Below are positions 16,207 to 23,643 of a DNA stretch of 64,000 nucleotides, one piece after another. Source of the DNA: Candidatus Latescibacterota bacterium. Its GTDB lineage: Bacteria; Latescibacterota; UBA2968; UBA8231. A program made the translations under genes and the position numbers. The notes under the pieces are model-generated. The model had not been told where the DNA came from. It searched no databases and saw only the letters and a program-made list of their open reading frames with translations. The stretch is taken from positions 3,838 to 67,837 of the forward strand of contig JAJDYK010000006.1 of assembly GCA_022825185.1 (NCBI GenBank), in the 5' to 3' direction. Each line of letters opens with the position of its first letter. Within the stretch, counting starts at the first letter, position 1.

Positions 16207-17398
16207 TTTCCATCCCTTCTAAGATAAAAGTGTCCGTATAGGTAGAATCGAAATAGGTGTCGCCGAAGACTGCTGATTCGGGACCGAGGAGGAAGGTCAC
16301 CCGGCCTTGGCGCAAGAAGTCTCCGACCTCGTCGGCTTGCAGCACTTGGACGGCATCGAAGTCGTCGAGGACGGCGTCGCCCGAGTAGCGACCGGCCGTG
16401 CCTGTGGCCCTGACGACGAAAGGGTTGGCCTCTTCCCCGCCGAGCCGTTCGCTAGTGTAGGCGCGGTCGATTTCGTCTTCGTAACCCGCGACTCCGTAAT
16501 CCGTGGCGAGGCTGCGGTCCACAGTAGCCGCACCGTGAATCACGTGACCAGCCGTGCTGAGCACTCGCGGCGCTATACTCGGTTGCAGCCCGAGGCCGCG
16601 GACATCGACGAGCAGGCCCGTGTAGGGGGCCTCGGGTACGAAAAACACGACTTCGTCTGTCGCCAGTGAATCGGTGGTAGCGGACGTCGTTAGCGAGTCG
16701 GGGACGTTTACTGCGAGGGAATCAGTTGTAGGTAATAGCGTTAGGGAATCGGTGGTTGCGGACACTGCGAGGGAGTCGAAGGTAGCCGGAGTTAGGGAAT
16801 CGGCTATGGCTGGTATTGCGAGGGAGTCGAAAGTAGCTGGCGTCGCTAGCGAATCGGCTATGGCTGGTACTGTTAGGGAATCGGCGGTGGCTAGCATTTC
16901 AAGCGAATCAGCGGTCGTTGGTACTACGGGAGAGTCGTCGAAGTAGCTTAGGTCGTGTGATCTTGGGTCTATAGGCTCGACTTGAGGCAGCGCCGCCGCC
17001 GCGAAATCGCCTAGCAGAAGCAGCCGCACGGCGATGCGATAGCGTCCTTGGTCCGCGCTTTGCGAGCCAATGGCCACGCGGACGAGGTCTTGAAAATCGC
17101 GATCGAGGCCCGCGTCTTGTAGTTGGGTGTCGGCGTTGAGGCGCACTTGGCCGATGAGTTCGCGCATGTTGCGGAAGGCCGCGTCTCGGGCATTGCGCAA
17201 CCCGTGGAGCCGCTGCTGCACGGGGTCGGTAATTGCCGCGGGCGCGGTGCCGTCGCCATAGGCGAAGAGCGCGTGTTGCGTCCAGTCGATATAACCCTCG
17301 GCTAGCTGCGAGACCAGCGGCTCGATTGCGTAGCGCTCGGGCTGTTGGGCGGGCAGTCGCGCGGCAATCAACACCAGCGCGGCGATCAGAGGGAACAT
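16157..17398 (-). CDS. Secreted protein with DSL repeats and FlgT/LPP20-like C-terminal region
   Basis: The protein has 413 residues from the ATG that gives a clean signal peptide (LIAARLPAQQ); a longer frame upstream runs through the RNase P terminator and is unlikely. The N-terminal 140 residues are helical. Then come ten DSL-bearing repeats (about residues 165-250). The C-terminal part has YTGLLVDVRGLGLQPSIAPRVL, which resembles the FlgT/LPP20-type domains of envelope proteins. It is therefore probably periplasmic or surface-linked. It shares its 3' end with pyrF. The exact function is unknown; no enzyme motif is visible. Confidence 0.7.
   Translation of the reverse strand: MFPLIAALVLIAARLPAQQPERYAIEPLVSQLAEGYIDWTQHALFAYGDGTAPAAITDPVQQRLHGLRNARDAAFRNMRELIGQVRLNADTQLQDAGLDRDFQDLVRVAIGSQSADQGRYRIAVRLLLLGDFAAAALPQVEPIDPRSHDLSYFDDSPVVPTTADSLEMLATADSLTVPAIADSLATPATFDSLAIPAIADSLTPATFDSLAVSATTDSLTLLPTTDSLAVNVPDSLTTSATTDSLATDEVVFFVPEAPYTGLLVDVRGLGLQPSIAPRVLSTAGHVIHGAATVDRSLATDYGVAGYEDEIDRAYTSERLGGEEANPFVVRATGTAGRYSGDAVLDDFDAVQVLQADEVGDFLRQGRVTFLLGPESAVFGDTYFDSTYTDTFILEGMENEFELYGEMEASDPQE
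16665..16935 (-). repeat. Tandem DSL-coding repeat
   Basis: About ten degenerate units of 24-30 bases encode [A/P]-[T/A/I]-[T/A/F]-D-S-L followed by 2-4 small residues. On the plus strand the core reads as repeats around gagtcg/gaatcg. The units are in frame and code for an extended, Ser/Thr/Ala/Pro-rich linker inside the secreted protein. They are not CRISPR repeats: there are no unique spacers of constant size. Confidence 0.75.
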
Positions 17399-17408
17399 AT
17401 AGCTCTCC

Positions 17409-17448
17409 AAAAACAGAAAAATCACCCGGAGCCGCCAAGCCCCGGGTG
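17409..17448 (-). terminator. Intrinsic terminator of RNase P RNA
   Basis: On the minus strand CACCCGG pairs with CCGGGTG across a 12-base loop and is followed by ATTTTTCTGTTTTT. It lies immediately behind the RNase P RNA 3' end and just before the DSL-repeat gene start. Confidence 0.8.
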
Positions 17449-17449
17449 T

Positions 17450-17826
17450 GGGAGAAGTGAGTCTATAAGCCGAGTTCTGTCCGCGCACCTGAAGTGCGCT
17501 GTGCGGGCATTCATCTGGGGCGGCGGTTGCCCGGCCGCCTCGGTGCAGCTTACCCGGGAATCTAGTGAGGCGGACCACCTCTTTTCCCCTATTTAGCCTT
17601 GCTCCGGATGAGGTTTACCCTGCCACCTGCGTCGCCGCAAGTGCGGTGAGCTCTTACCTCGCCTTTTCAACCTTACCCAGCAAGCTGGGCGGTGTGTTTT
17701 CTGTGGCACTGTCTGTGGGGTCGCCCCCCCTGGGCGTTACCCAGCATCCTGTCCTGTGGAGCTCGGACTTTCCTCGCGTAGCGGCCACTGAGGACTGCTA
17801 GCGCGCCCGCCCGACTTACTTCTCCC
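17450..17826 (-). ncRNA. rnpB: RNase P RNA, bacterial type A
   Basis: The minus strand contains the universal core GAGGAAAGTCCGAGCTC (conserved region I) and the partner segment near the 3' end (complement of ataagccgagttctgtc). The outer helix forms between GGGAGAAGTAAGTC at the 5' end and GACTCACTTCTCCC at the 3' end, which fixes both boundaries. The 377-base size suits a type A RNA. It matures tRNA 5' ends with RnpA. The upstream zinc-ribbon gene ends only 4 bases before it, so its promoter must lie inside that gene or it is cut from a longer transcript. Confidence 0.95.
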
Positions 17827-17830
17827 AAAA

Positions 17831-18550
17831 TCAAACCGACTGCTCGTCCCAGACCATGATGGTGCCGCAATTTTCGCAGTTGATGACGCGGTCGCCGCTG
17901 CGCACCTCGTTGAGTATTTGGGCGGGCATTTGGTAGTAACAAGCGCCGCAAGCCTTCTTGTGTATGGCTGCGATGCGAATGCCGCGCCGCCCCTGCCGAC
18001 GTTCGTATATCTGCAATAATCGGGCGTTGATTTTTTTCATGTCCTTGGCGACCATCTGCCGCTGCGCCATGACTTTGTCGATTTGTTCCTGCATGGTGTC
18101 AAGCAGGCCTTCGAGCTCATCAATGCGCTCTTGCTGTTCCTCGCGGGTCTTCTCAAACTCGCCTTGTTCTTCGTCAATCTTCTCCTGAGCTTTCTCTAGT
18201 TTTTCATGGACTTTGTCCAACTGCGCCTCGTGTTCGGCAATGATCAGTCTGCACGTCTCGACTTCGCGCTGGAGAGCTTCGTATTCTTTGTTGGTGGTTA
18301 CTAAGGCAAAGCGCGCCTCGCGCTCGCTCAGGTCGGCCTTGGCACTTTCGATCTCGCGCTCTAAGTGACGCTGCTCTTTTTCAGCCTCCGTCCTCTCGGC
18401 ATCTGGCCCGGCCAAGGGGCTCCACGCTTTTGCTATCTTGCTGCGACACAGGTTGATTTCATCGGGATATTTTTTTTGCGCCTCTCCGAGGTCAAAAAGC
18501 TTTTTATCGACTTCTTGGAGCTTCAACAGTTGCTGCAAACCCTCTTTCAT
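17831..18550 (-). CDS. Zinc-ribbon coiled-coil protein (C4-type, CdsZ/DUF164-like)
   Basis: The protein has 239 residues from the ATG that starts MKEGLQQLLKLQEVDKKL; an upstream in-frame GTG would add 9 residues. Residues 1-175 are a long antiparallel coiled coil. The C-terminal zinc ribbon has CGACYYQ and NCENCGT, giving four Cys ligands. This family of general regulatory coiled-coil proteins is often found beside rnpB, as here. It probably binds nucleic acid or protein partners. No enzyme motif is seen. Confidence 0.87.
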   Translation of the reverse strand: MKEGLQQLLKLQEVDKKLFDLGEAQKKYPDEINLCRSKIAKAWSPLAGPDAERTEAEKEQRHLEREIESAKADLSEREARFALVTTNKEYEALQREVETCRLIIAEHEAQLDKVHEKLEKAQEKIDEEQGEFEKTREEQQERIDELEGLLDTMQEQIDKVMAQRQMVAKDMKKINARLLQIYERRQGRRGIRIAAIHKKACGACYYQMPAQILNEVRSGDRVINCENCGTIMVWDEQSV

Positions 18551-18577
18551 GCGGCCTCTCGTTTCCTGTGGCACCAA

Positions 18578-18607
18578 GCAAAGAAAAAGAGTGCATCAAA
18601 GATGCAC
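18578..18607 (-). terminator. Intrinsic terminator between transketolase and zinc-ribbon genes
   Basis: On the minus strand GTGCATC/GATGCAC forms a 7 bp stem with a 3-base loop, followed by TCTTTTTCTTT. It ends the transketolase transcript about 140 bases after the stop codon. A promoter-like TTGACC...TAATTA pair overlaps the end of the transketolase gene, so this hairpin could instead act as an attenuator in the leader of the zinc-ribbon/rnpB transcript. Confidence 0.65.
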
Positions 18608-18748
18608 CCTAATGGCTCGTATGAGGTTCTGCTGGTGAACAAACACTCTGTGTAGCAAGTGAACCCAGTATGTCGCGTCATCAGCAGCTTGTGGCTATCG
18701 GTTGCGGTAAATGCGTCTCATTTAATTACGGGTATTTGGATGCGACGG

Positions 18749-19696
18749 TCAAGAGAGCAGCGCCCGCGCCGCCTGTGCCACGTGCCCGGGGGTCAAGCCG
18801 TATTTTTGCAGCAGGTCTTCGTTAGGTGCGGATTCGCCGAAGACGTCGCGGATGCCGACGCGCCGCATGGGCGTGGGGTGCCGCTCGCCTAGCACTTCGG
18901 CGACCGCGCCGCCCAAGCCGCCGATGATGGTGTGGTCTTCGGCCGTTACTACGCAGCCCGTCTGCGCGGCCGCAGCGACAATGGCATCTGCGTCGAGTGG
19001 CTTGAGGGTCGGTACATGCAGGACGAGTGCCGAGATCCCTTCGCTCGCTAATTCGTCGGCCGCGGCGAGGCAGCGCGGGGTTTGGGCCCCCGTGGATATG
19101 AGGGTGATATCCGTGCCCTCGCGCACGACAAGGGCGCGTCCTAGCTCAAACTCGTAGTCGGCTGGAAAGATGACTGGTTCCGGGTCGCGCGTCATGCGGA
19201 TGTACACGGGGCCGGGCAAGTCGTTGGCCACTAGCATACAGGCGCGGACTTCTACGGCGTCGGCAGGGGCCAAAACGGTCATATTCGGCATGGCCCGCAT
19301 GATGGAGATGTCGGCGACTTCTTGATGGGTTTTGCCGGTTTTGCCGGTCAGTAGGCCCGAGTAGGCACCGCAGAGCTTGACCGATAGGTTGGGCTGGGCG
19401 ACGACGACGCGGAGTTGGTCGAGATCGCGGTTGACGATGAAGCAGGCGAAGCTGCTCAGCCACGGTACGAGGCCGCAGGTGGCCATGCCGGCGGCGACGC
19501 CCATCATGTTTTGCTCGGCAATGCCCATTTCGAGGAAGCGGTCGGGCCGCTCGCGAGAGACTTTGTCGGCCTTGGTCGAATTGGCCAAATCGCCGTCGAG
19601 CACGTACACGCGCGGATCGCGATCAATGAGTTCGATGAGCGCGTCACCGAAGGCATCGCGCTGGGCCAGCATCTCGCCGGTAGTGGAGAGGTTCAC
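18749..19696 (-). CDS. Transketolase, C-terminal subunit
   Basis: This 315-residue protein carries the pyrimidine-binding and C-terminal domains of transketolase: VYVLDGDLANSTKADK, then FLEMGIAEQNMMGVAAGMA with the catalytic Glu. VTAEDHTIIGGLGGAVAEVL marks the C-terminal domain. It needs the N-terminal subunit to form the thiamine-diphosphate site. The GTG start overlaps the stop of that subunit by 4 bases. Split transketolases are common in archaea and in several bacteria. A homologous pyruvate/DXS-type role cannot be excluded. Confidence 0.9.
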   Translation of the reverse strand: MNLSTTGEMLAQRDAFGDALIELIDRDPRVYVLDGDLANSTKADKVSRERPDRFLEMGIAEQNMMGVAAGMATCGLVPWLSSFACFIVNRDLDQLRVVVAQPNLSVKLCGAYSGLLTGKTGKTHQEVADISIMRAMPNMTVLAPADAVEVRACMLVANDLPGPVYIRMTRDPEPVIFPADYEFELGRALVVREGTDITLISTGAQTPRCLAAADELASEGISALVLHVPTLKPLDADAIVAAAAQTGCVVTAEDHTIIGGLGGAVAEVLGERHPTPMRRVGIRDVFGESAPNEDLLQKYGLTPGHVAQAARALLS

Positions 19697-20559
19697 AGGG
19701 CTGCCTCCTGCGCGGCGAGTTCGTCCTGCGCTTGTTTGAGGTCTTGGTCGGTCACTGGTTTGGAGTGCCAGTTGAAGTCGTTTTCCATGTAGGAAATTCC
19801 TTTGCCCTTGACCGTGCGGGCGACGATGATGGTGGGTTGGCCGCGGTGTGATTTGGCCGCGGCAAACGCCGAGAAAATGGCGGGGAAGTCGTGGCCGTCG
19901 GTTTCGATGGCGTTCCAGCCAAAGGCGCGCCAGCGGCTAAGTGGGTTTTCCTGCGCGGCCAAGCGGTCGAGTTCGCCGTAGCCCTTTTCGGTGGCCCAGC
20001 CGTATTGCTGGAGGCCGTTCCAGTCGAGGATGGCGGTGAGATTGTCGAGGCCGTAGCGCGCTGCGACGAAGGCCGCCTCCCAGATTTGTCCCTCCTGCGA
20101 ATCGCCGTCGCCGATCATAACCCAAGTGCGAAAGTCCTGCCCCTTCAGTCGGGCGGCGAGGGCCATGCCGAGGCCGGGCGACAGACCTTGGCCCAGCGAG
20201 CCGGTGGACATGTCGAGGCCGGGGAGGACGCTCATGTCCGGGTGGCCTTGGAGGCGGGAGTCAATGGCGTCAAAGGTGGCGAGTTCCTCAATGGGCAGGT
20301 AGCCGCGCAGGGCCAAGGCCGCGTAGAGGCCGATTGAGGAGTGACCCTTGGACAGGATGAAGCGGTCGCGGTCTTCGTCGCGGGGTCGGTCTGGGTCGAT
20401 GTTCAACTCGGCGAAGTACAGGGCGACGAGTAATTCGGCAGCGGACATGGGGCCGCCTAGGTGGCCGGCTCCAGCGTGGTGTACCGACTCGACGACTAGG
20501 CGGCGCAGTTGGATGGCATAGCGCTTCAGCTCGGCGTGGCGCTCGCGCGTCAGGCTCAT
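19693..20559 (-). CDS. Transketolase, N-terminal subunit
   Basis: This 288-residue protein contains the thiamine-diphosphate domain: HAGAGHLGGPMSAAELLVALYF, LSKGHSSIGLYAALALRG, GSLGQGLSPGLGMALAARL, and the metal-binding motif MIGDGDSQEGQIWEAA. TVKGKGISYMEN ends the domain. It pairs with the overlapping downstream subunit for two-carbon transfers in the pentose phosphate pathway or a related sugar route. It follows the Ldh-family gene by 47 bases on the same strand. Confidence 0.92.
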   Translation of the reverse strand: MSLTRERHAELKRYAIQLRRLVVESVHHAGAGHLGGPMSAAELLVALYFAELNIDPDRPRDEDRDRFILSKGHSSIGLYAALALRGYLPIEELATFDAIDSRLQGHPDMSVLPGLDMSTGSLGQGLSPGLGMALAARLKGQDFRTWVMIGDGDSQEGQIWEAAFVAARYGLDNLTAILDWNGLQQYGWATEKGYGELDRLAAQENPLSRWRAFGWNAIETDGHDFPAIFSAFAAAKSHRGQPTIIVARTVKGKGISYMENDFNWHSKPVTDQDLKQAQDELAAQEAAL

Positions 20560-20606
20560 AGAATATCTCCTTTTTGCGGTTCGTTAAGGTAGAAATCGAC
20601 GCGGCG

Positions 20607-21608
20607 TTAGTCCAGCCACGGAGGCACAACGCCAAAGGCCCGGCCGCACTCGGCTAGGCGCTCGACGTCTTCTAGGCCGATGGGAATGCCGTCGCGTGCG
20701 TACGCTTCCTCGTTGCGGTGTTCGGGCGTGCCGGGCAGGGTGACTTCATCGTACCCGCGCAGCGGGATCATCTGCTCGCTCGCTAGGCGCACCAGTTCAT
20801 CGACGCCGTGGCGCACTTGTGGAGCGGGAGCGAAGAGGCCCAAGTCGAGGACGAGGATTAAGCTGCCCATGCGCGCGGCTGGCCATTGCACGGCGATCTC
20901 GCGGGCGCGTTCGCCAGCTTGGCCGACAAAAGCTCCGCCGAGCAGGGTGGCGATTGCGGTGTAGCCCATGGACTTGAAGAAGGCCGCGGGGATCAGTTCT
21001 TCAATGGCTTCGATCTGTTCGCCGCGCTGGTAGTCGGCGAGGATACAGGTGGCCACATCGAGTACTACAGGTGGTCCGTCTTGTCCGGGCAAGCCAAAGC
21101 ACAGGGGCGGGTTGCCGTAGTGGGCGGCGCGCTCGCCGTCGTTGCTGGGGTAGTACTGGGGATAGGCCGCTTGCACTGAGAAGCCCACGCAGTTTTCCGC
21201 CATGGCGCGGCGCACGTAGTGTCCCGCCGAGCCGTAGTGTCCAATGTGGCAGGCTGCGCCGATGGCGAGGCCCTTTTCCTTGGCCTTGGCGATGGCGCGT
21301 TCGGTGGCCAGCATGGTCGGCGCGTACCCGAGGCTGCCATCGCCATCGACAAAGACGTAGGTGTCGCTTTCGCGCAGGACGCGGATGTCTGGGTCGGGGT
21401 TGGCCTTTTTGTCGCGGATCGTGCGGCAATACCCGTACAGGGCGCGAGTGCCGTGCGAGCGCACGCCGCGCAAATCCGAATTGGTCAGCAGGTCGGCCAA
21501 CTGCGCGGCGTGTGCGGCGGACATGCCAGCGGCGCGGAGGCAGGCCGTGCCAAAGGTTCTGAGGTCGGCGGCGGCAATGCGTTTGAACTCTGTGGGGGGG
21601 CGGTTCAT
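20607..21608 (-). CDS. Ldh-family (LDH2/malate-type) NAD(P)-dependent oxidoreductase
   Basis: The protein has 333 residues from the ATG preceded by AGGAG. The N-terminus RIAAADLRTFGTACLRAAGMS and SDLRGVRSHGTRALYGYC are the opening blocks of the family. HIGHYGSAGHYVRRAMAENCVGF contains the catalytic His region. Family members oxidise 2-hydroxyacids (lactate, malate, sulfolactate, ureidoglycolate). Sitting upstream of split transketolase on one strand, it may act in the same sugar-acid route. The substrate is not determined. Confidence 0.87.
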   Translation of the reverse strand: MNRPPTEFKRIAAADLRTFGTACLRAAGMSAAHAAQLADLLTNSDLRGVRSHGTRALYGYCRTIRDKKANPDPDIRVLRESDTYVFVDGDGSLGYAPTMLATERAIAKAKEKGLAIGAACHIGHYGSAGHYVRRAMAENCVGFSVQAAYPQYYPSNDGERAAHYGNPPLCFGLPGQDGPPVVLDVATCILADYQRGEQIEAIEELIPAAFFKSMGYTAIATLLGGAFVGQAGERAREIAVQWPAARMGSLILVLDLGLFAPAPQVRHGVDELVRLASEQMIPLRGYDEVTLPGTPEHRNEEAYARDGIPIGLEDVERLAECGRAFGVVPPWLD

Positions 21609-21627
21609 AAAGGGACTCCTGTGGGCG

Positions 21628-22434
21628 TTAGGGATGGTTGGCTTTGCGGGCAAGCAGGTCGGCGAGTGCTGCGCCGACTTGGTCGGGATCGCTGGCAGGA
21701 GACGCGGCAAGGGCACGCCGGTAGAAGTGTTCGGCCTGCCGATAGCGATCCTGCGCGTCGTACAAACGGCCTAAGTAGTAACAAGTGCGGGCCAAATCGG
21801 GATGGTCGCCCGCTTGCAGGGCCAGTGCGCTGTGGTACAGGGGGGCGGCCCGTTGGTAGTGGCCTTGGAGGAACAGGTCATGGGCGCGAGCGCGGAGGTT
21901 TAGGGCATGGGCGCGTTGCGCGAGGGAATCGGCTGCGGCGTGGTCGCCCTGTGCGCGGTAGAGGTCGGATAACTTCTGCATGGTCGATGCGACTTCCTCG
22001 TCGCCTCGGTGTGCCTGTTGGAAGGCGAGGACGCGGTCGTAGAGTGGGGCGGCTTCGGCTGGTCGCTGCTGGAGCCGATAGGTGTCGCCTAACTTGTCGA
22101 GCGTCAACATCTTGTCGGGATGGTCGTCTGGGAGGGGCATTTGCCGTTCGCGCAAGTGCTGGTAGAGGCTTTCGGCCCGCGCGAGTTCGCCGCGCACGAC
22201 GTGGAGTTGGGCGAGTTGGTGGGCGGTGCGGTCGTAGCGCGGGTCGTCGGGGGCGAAGGTTTCGGCTAGCGTTAGGGCGTGGACTAGGGCTTGTTCGGCC
22301 TCGTCAAAGCGGCTCTGGCCGAAGGCTGTGCGTCCGGCTTGGTAGTGTTGGGACCAATCCTCGGCGCTGGGGTCTGGTTGGCTGCAAGCGAGAGCGAGGG
22401 AGAGCGGGAAAAACAGTGCAAGCAGTGCGATCAC
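21628..22434 (-). CDS. TPR lipoprotein
   Basis: This 268-residue protein starts with GTG, overlapping the stop of the previous gene (GTGA). It has a signal ending in LALAC, so it is a lipoprotein. Five to six tetratricopeptide units follow, including several of the eukaryote-like TPR_10/12 style (ETFAPDDPRYDRTAHQLAQLHVV; LPDDHPDKMLTLDKLGDTY). TPRs form a helical scaffold for protein binding. It is probably exposed in the periplasm together with the upstream TPR proteins. Confidence 0.85.
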   Translation of the reverse strand: MIALLALFFPLSLALACSQPDPSAEDWSQHYQAGRTAFGQSRFDEAEQALVHALTLAETFAPDDPRYDRTAHQLAQLHVVRGELARAESLYQHLRERQMPLPDDHPDKMLTLDKLGDTYRLQQRPAEAAPLYDRVLAFQQAHRGDEEVASTMQKLSDLYRAQGDHAAADSLAQRAHALNLRARAHDLFLQGHYQRAAPLYHSALALQAGDHPDLARTCYYLGRLYDAQDRYRQAEHFYRRALAASPASDPDQVGAALADLLARKANHP

Positions 22435-23642
22435 GGCGTTCCTGTGGGTTGTTGTTGCAGAGTGTTGAGAAGTTGCTGGGTCTTAGCGCGCAGCGCAGCA
22501 TCGTCTGTACTCAGTGCTATACTGCGGTGCAACGCCTGTTCGGCGGCGGCGCGTTCCCCATTGCTGAACAGGCCCAAGCCGAGGAGGTACCAGCCCTCGG
22601 CGTCGTCTGGGCGCACTGCAACCGCTCGGCGGCAGTAGGCGATGGCTTCGTCGTAGTGTCCAAGTTGGCCGGTGATTTGGCCGGCGTTGAGCAAGGCGGG
22701 AAAGTACTCTGGATCTTGGTCGAGAGCCACCTGTAAGTAACGCAGCGCAGCTTCGGGTTGTTGCAGCTTCAGGAGGTCGCCGGCGAGGCGGTTGAGCAGA
22801 TCGAGATCCCCGGGGCGCAGGGCGACGGCCCGGTCAAATTTGTTTTCGGCTTGGGGAAAGTACCCGTGCCGGACGAAGAACAGGCCGAGATTGTAGTGGT
22901 GGGCGGCTTCTTCCGGCGCGTTGAGGATGGCTGCGCGCAGCCGCTTGACTTCCTTGCCGCTGAGGGCTTGCAGGTGTGAAAAGCTCGTTAAAGCCTGTTG
23001 TGCCAAGGTGTCGCGGCCGGCCTTGCGGGCGAGGGTGGCGAGGCGATAGAAGGCGTCGGCAAAGCCGATGTCGAGTAGGGTGGCGCGCTGCAAGGCCTCC
23101 AAGGCATCGTCCTGTCGGCCCTCGGACGCGAGACTTTGGCCGAGGTAGTAGTAGAGCGTAGCGTCGTTGGGAAATAGGCGCAGGGCTTCGAGCAATTCGC
23201 GGGTGGCCTCGGCGTAGCGGCCCGTAGCCAAGTACAGCTCGCCCAAGCGTCGGCGCACTGGCGAGTTGTCGGGGTTGAGTTGGACGGCGCGCTGGAGATA
23301 GGGATCGGCGCGATCGTACTGGCCCAGTTTGGTGTAGATCCCGCCGAGGTTCACAAAGCCCATGGCGAAGTCGGGTTTGAGGCGGACGGTTGTTTCGAGG
23401 GATTCTATGGCCAGTGCGTAGCGGCCCTGCGCTGCATGGGACGAGGCCAGCACATTGTGGAGGTCGGCGTTCGTCGAGTCGAGGGCTAGCCCGGCGCGGG
23501 CGGCGGCCGCCGCTTCTTCAAAGCGGGTCGCTGCAAAGTGAGCGCGGGCGCGGGCGAGATGATCAACGGGATCTGGTGCTGGCACTGGCTCAGAAGCACA
23601 GGAGGCGAGCGCAAATGCCGCGCAGAGCAGTCGCCACGCCAT
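22431..23642 (-). CDS. TPR lipoprotein
   Basis: The protein has 403 residues from an ATG just behind the preceding stop; a TTG 18 bases upstream is also possible. The signal ends in FALASC. About ten TPR units span the whole mature protein (for example RYALAIESLETTVRLKPDFAM and RYAEATRELLEALRLFPND). The gene is the middle member of three co-directional, nearly overlapping TPR genes, so the products may assemble together. No catalytic motif. Confidence 0.87.
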   Translation of the reverse strand: MAWRLLCAAFALASCASEPVPAPDPVDHLARARAHFAATRFEEAAAAARAGLALDSTNADLHNVLASSHAAQGRYALAIESLETTVRLKPDFAMGFVNLGGIYTKLGQYDRADPYLQRAVQLNPDNSPVRRRLGELYLATGRYAEATRELLEALRLFPNDATLYYYLGQSLASEGRQDDALEALQRATLLDIGFADAFYRLATLARKAGRDTLAQQALTSFSHLQALSGKEVKRLRAAILNAPEEAAHHYNLGLFFVRHGYFPQAENKFDRAVALRPGDLDLLNRLAGDLLKLQQPEAALRYLQVALDQDPEYFPALLNAGQITGQLGHYDEAIAYCRRAVAVRPDDAEGWYLLGLGLFSNGERAAAEQALHRSIALSTDDAALRAKTQQLLNTLQQQPTGTP

Positions 23643-23643
23643 C

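Noticed and set aside
16665..16946. Repeat array considered as CRISPR or as a repetitive + strand gene
   Set aside because: Units are contiguous coding repeats without spacers, and the + strand frame (RESVV/SESAM pattern) is only the antisense of the DSL repeats.
21219..22736. 505-residue open frame on the + strand
   Set aside because: It is antisense to the Ldh-family and TPR genes, Arg/Gly-rich, and has no domain; high GC gives long accidental frames.
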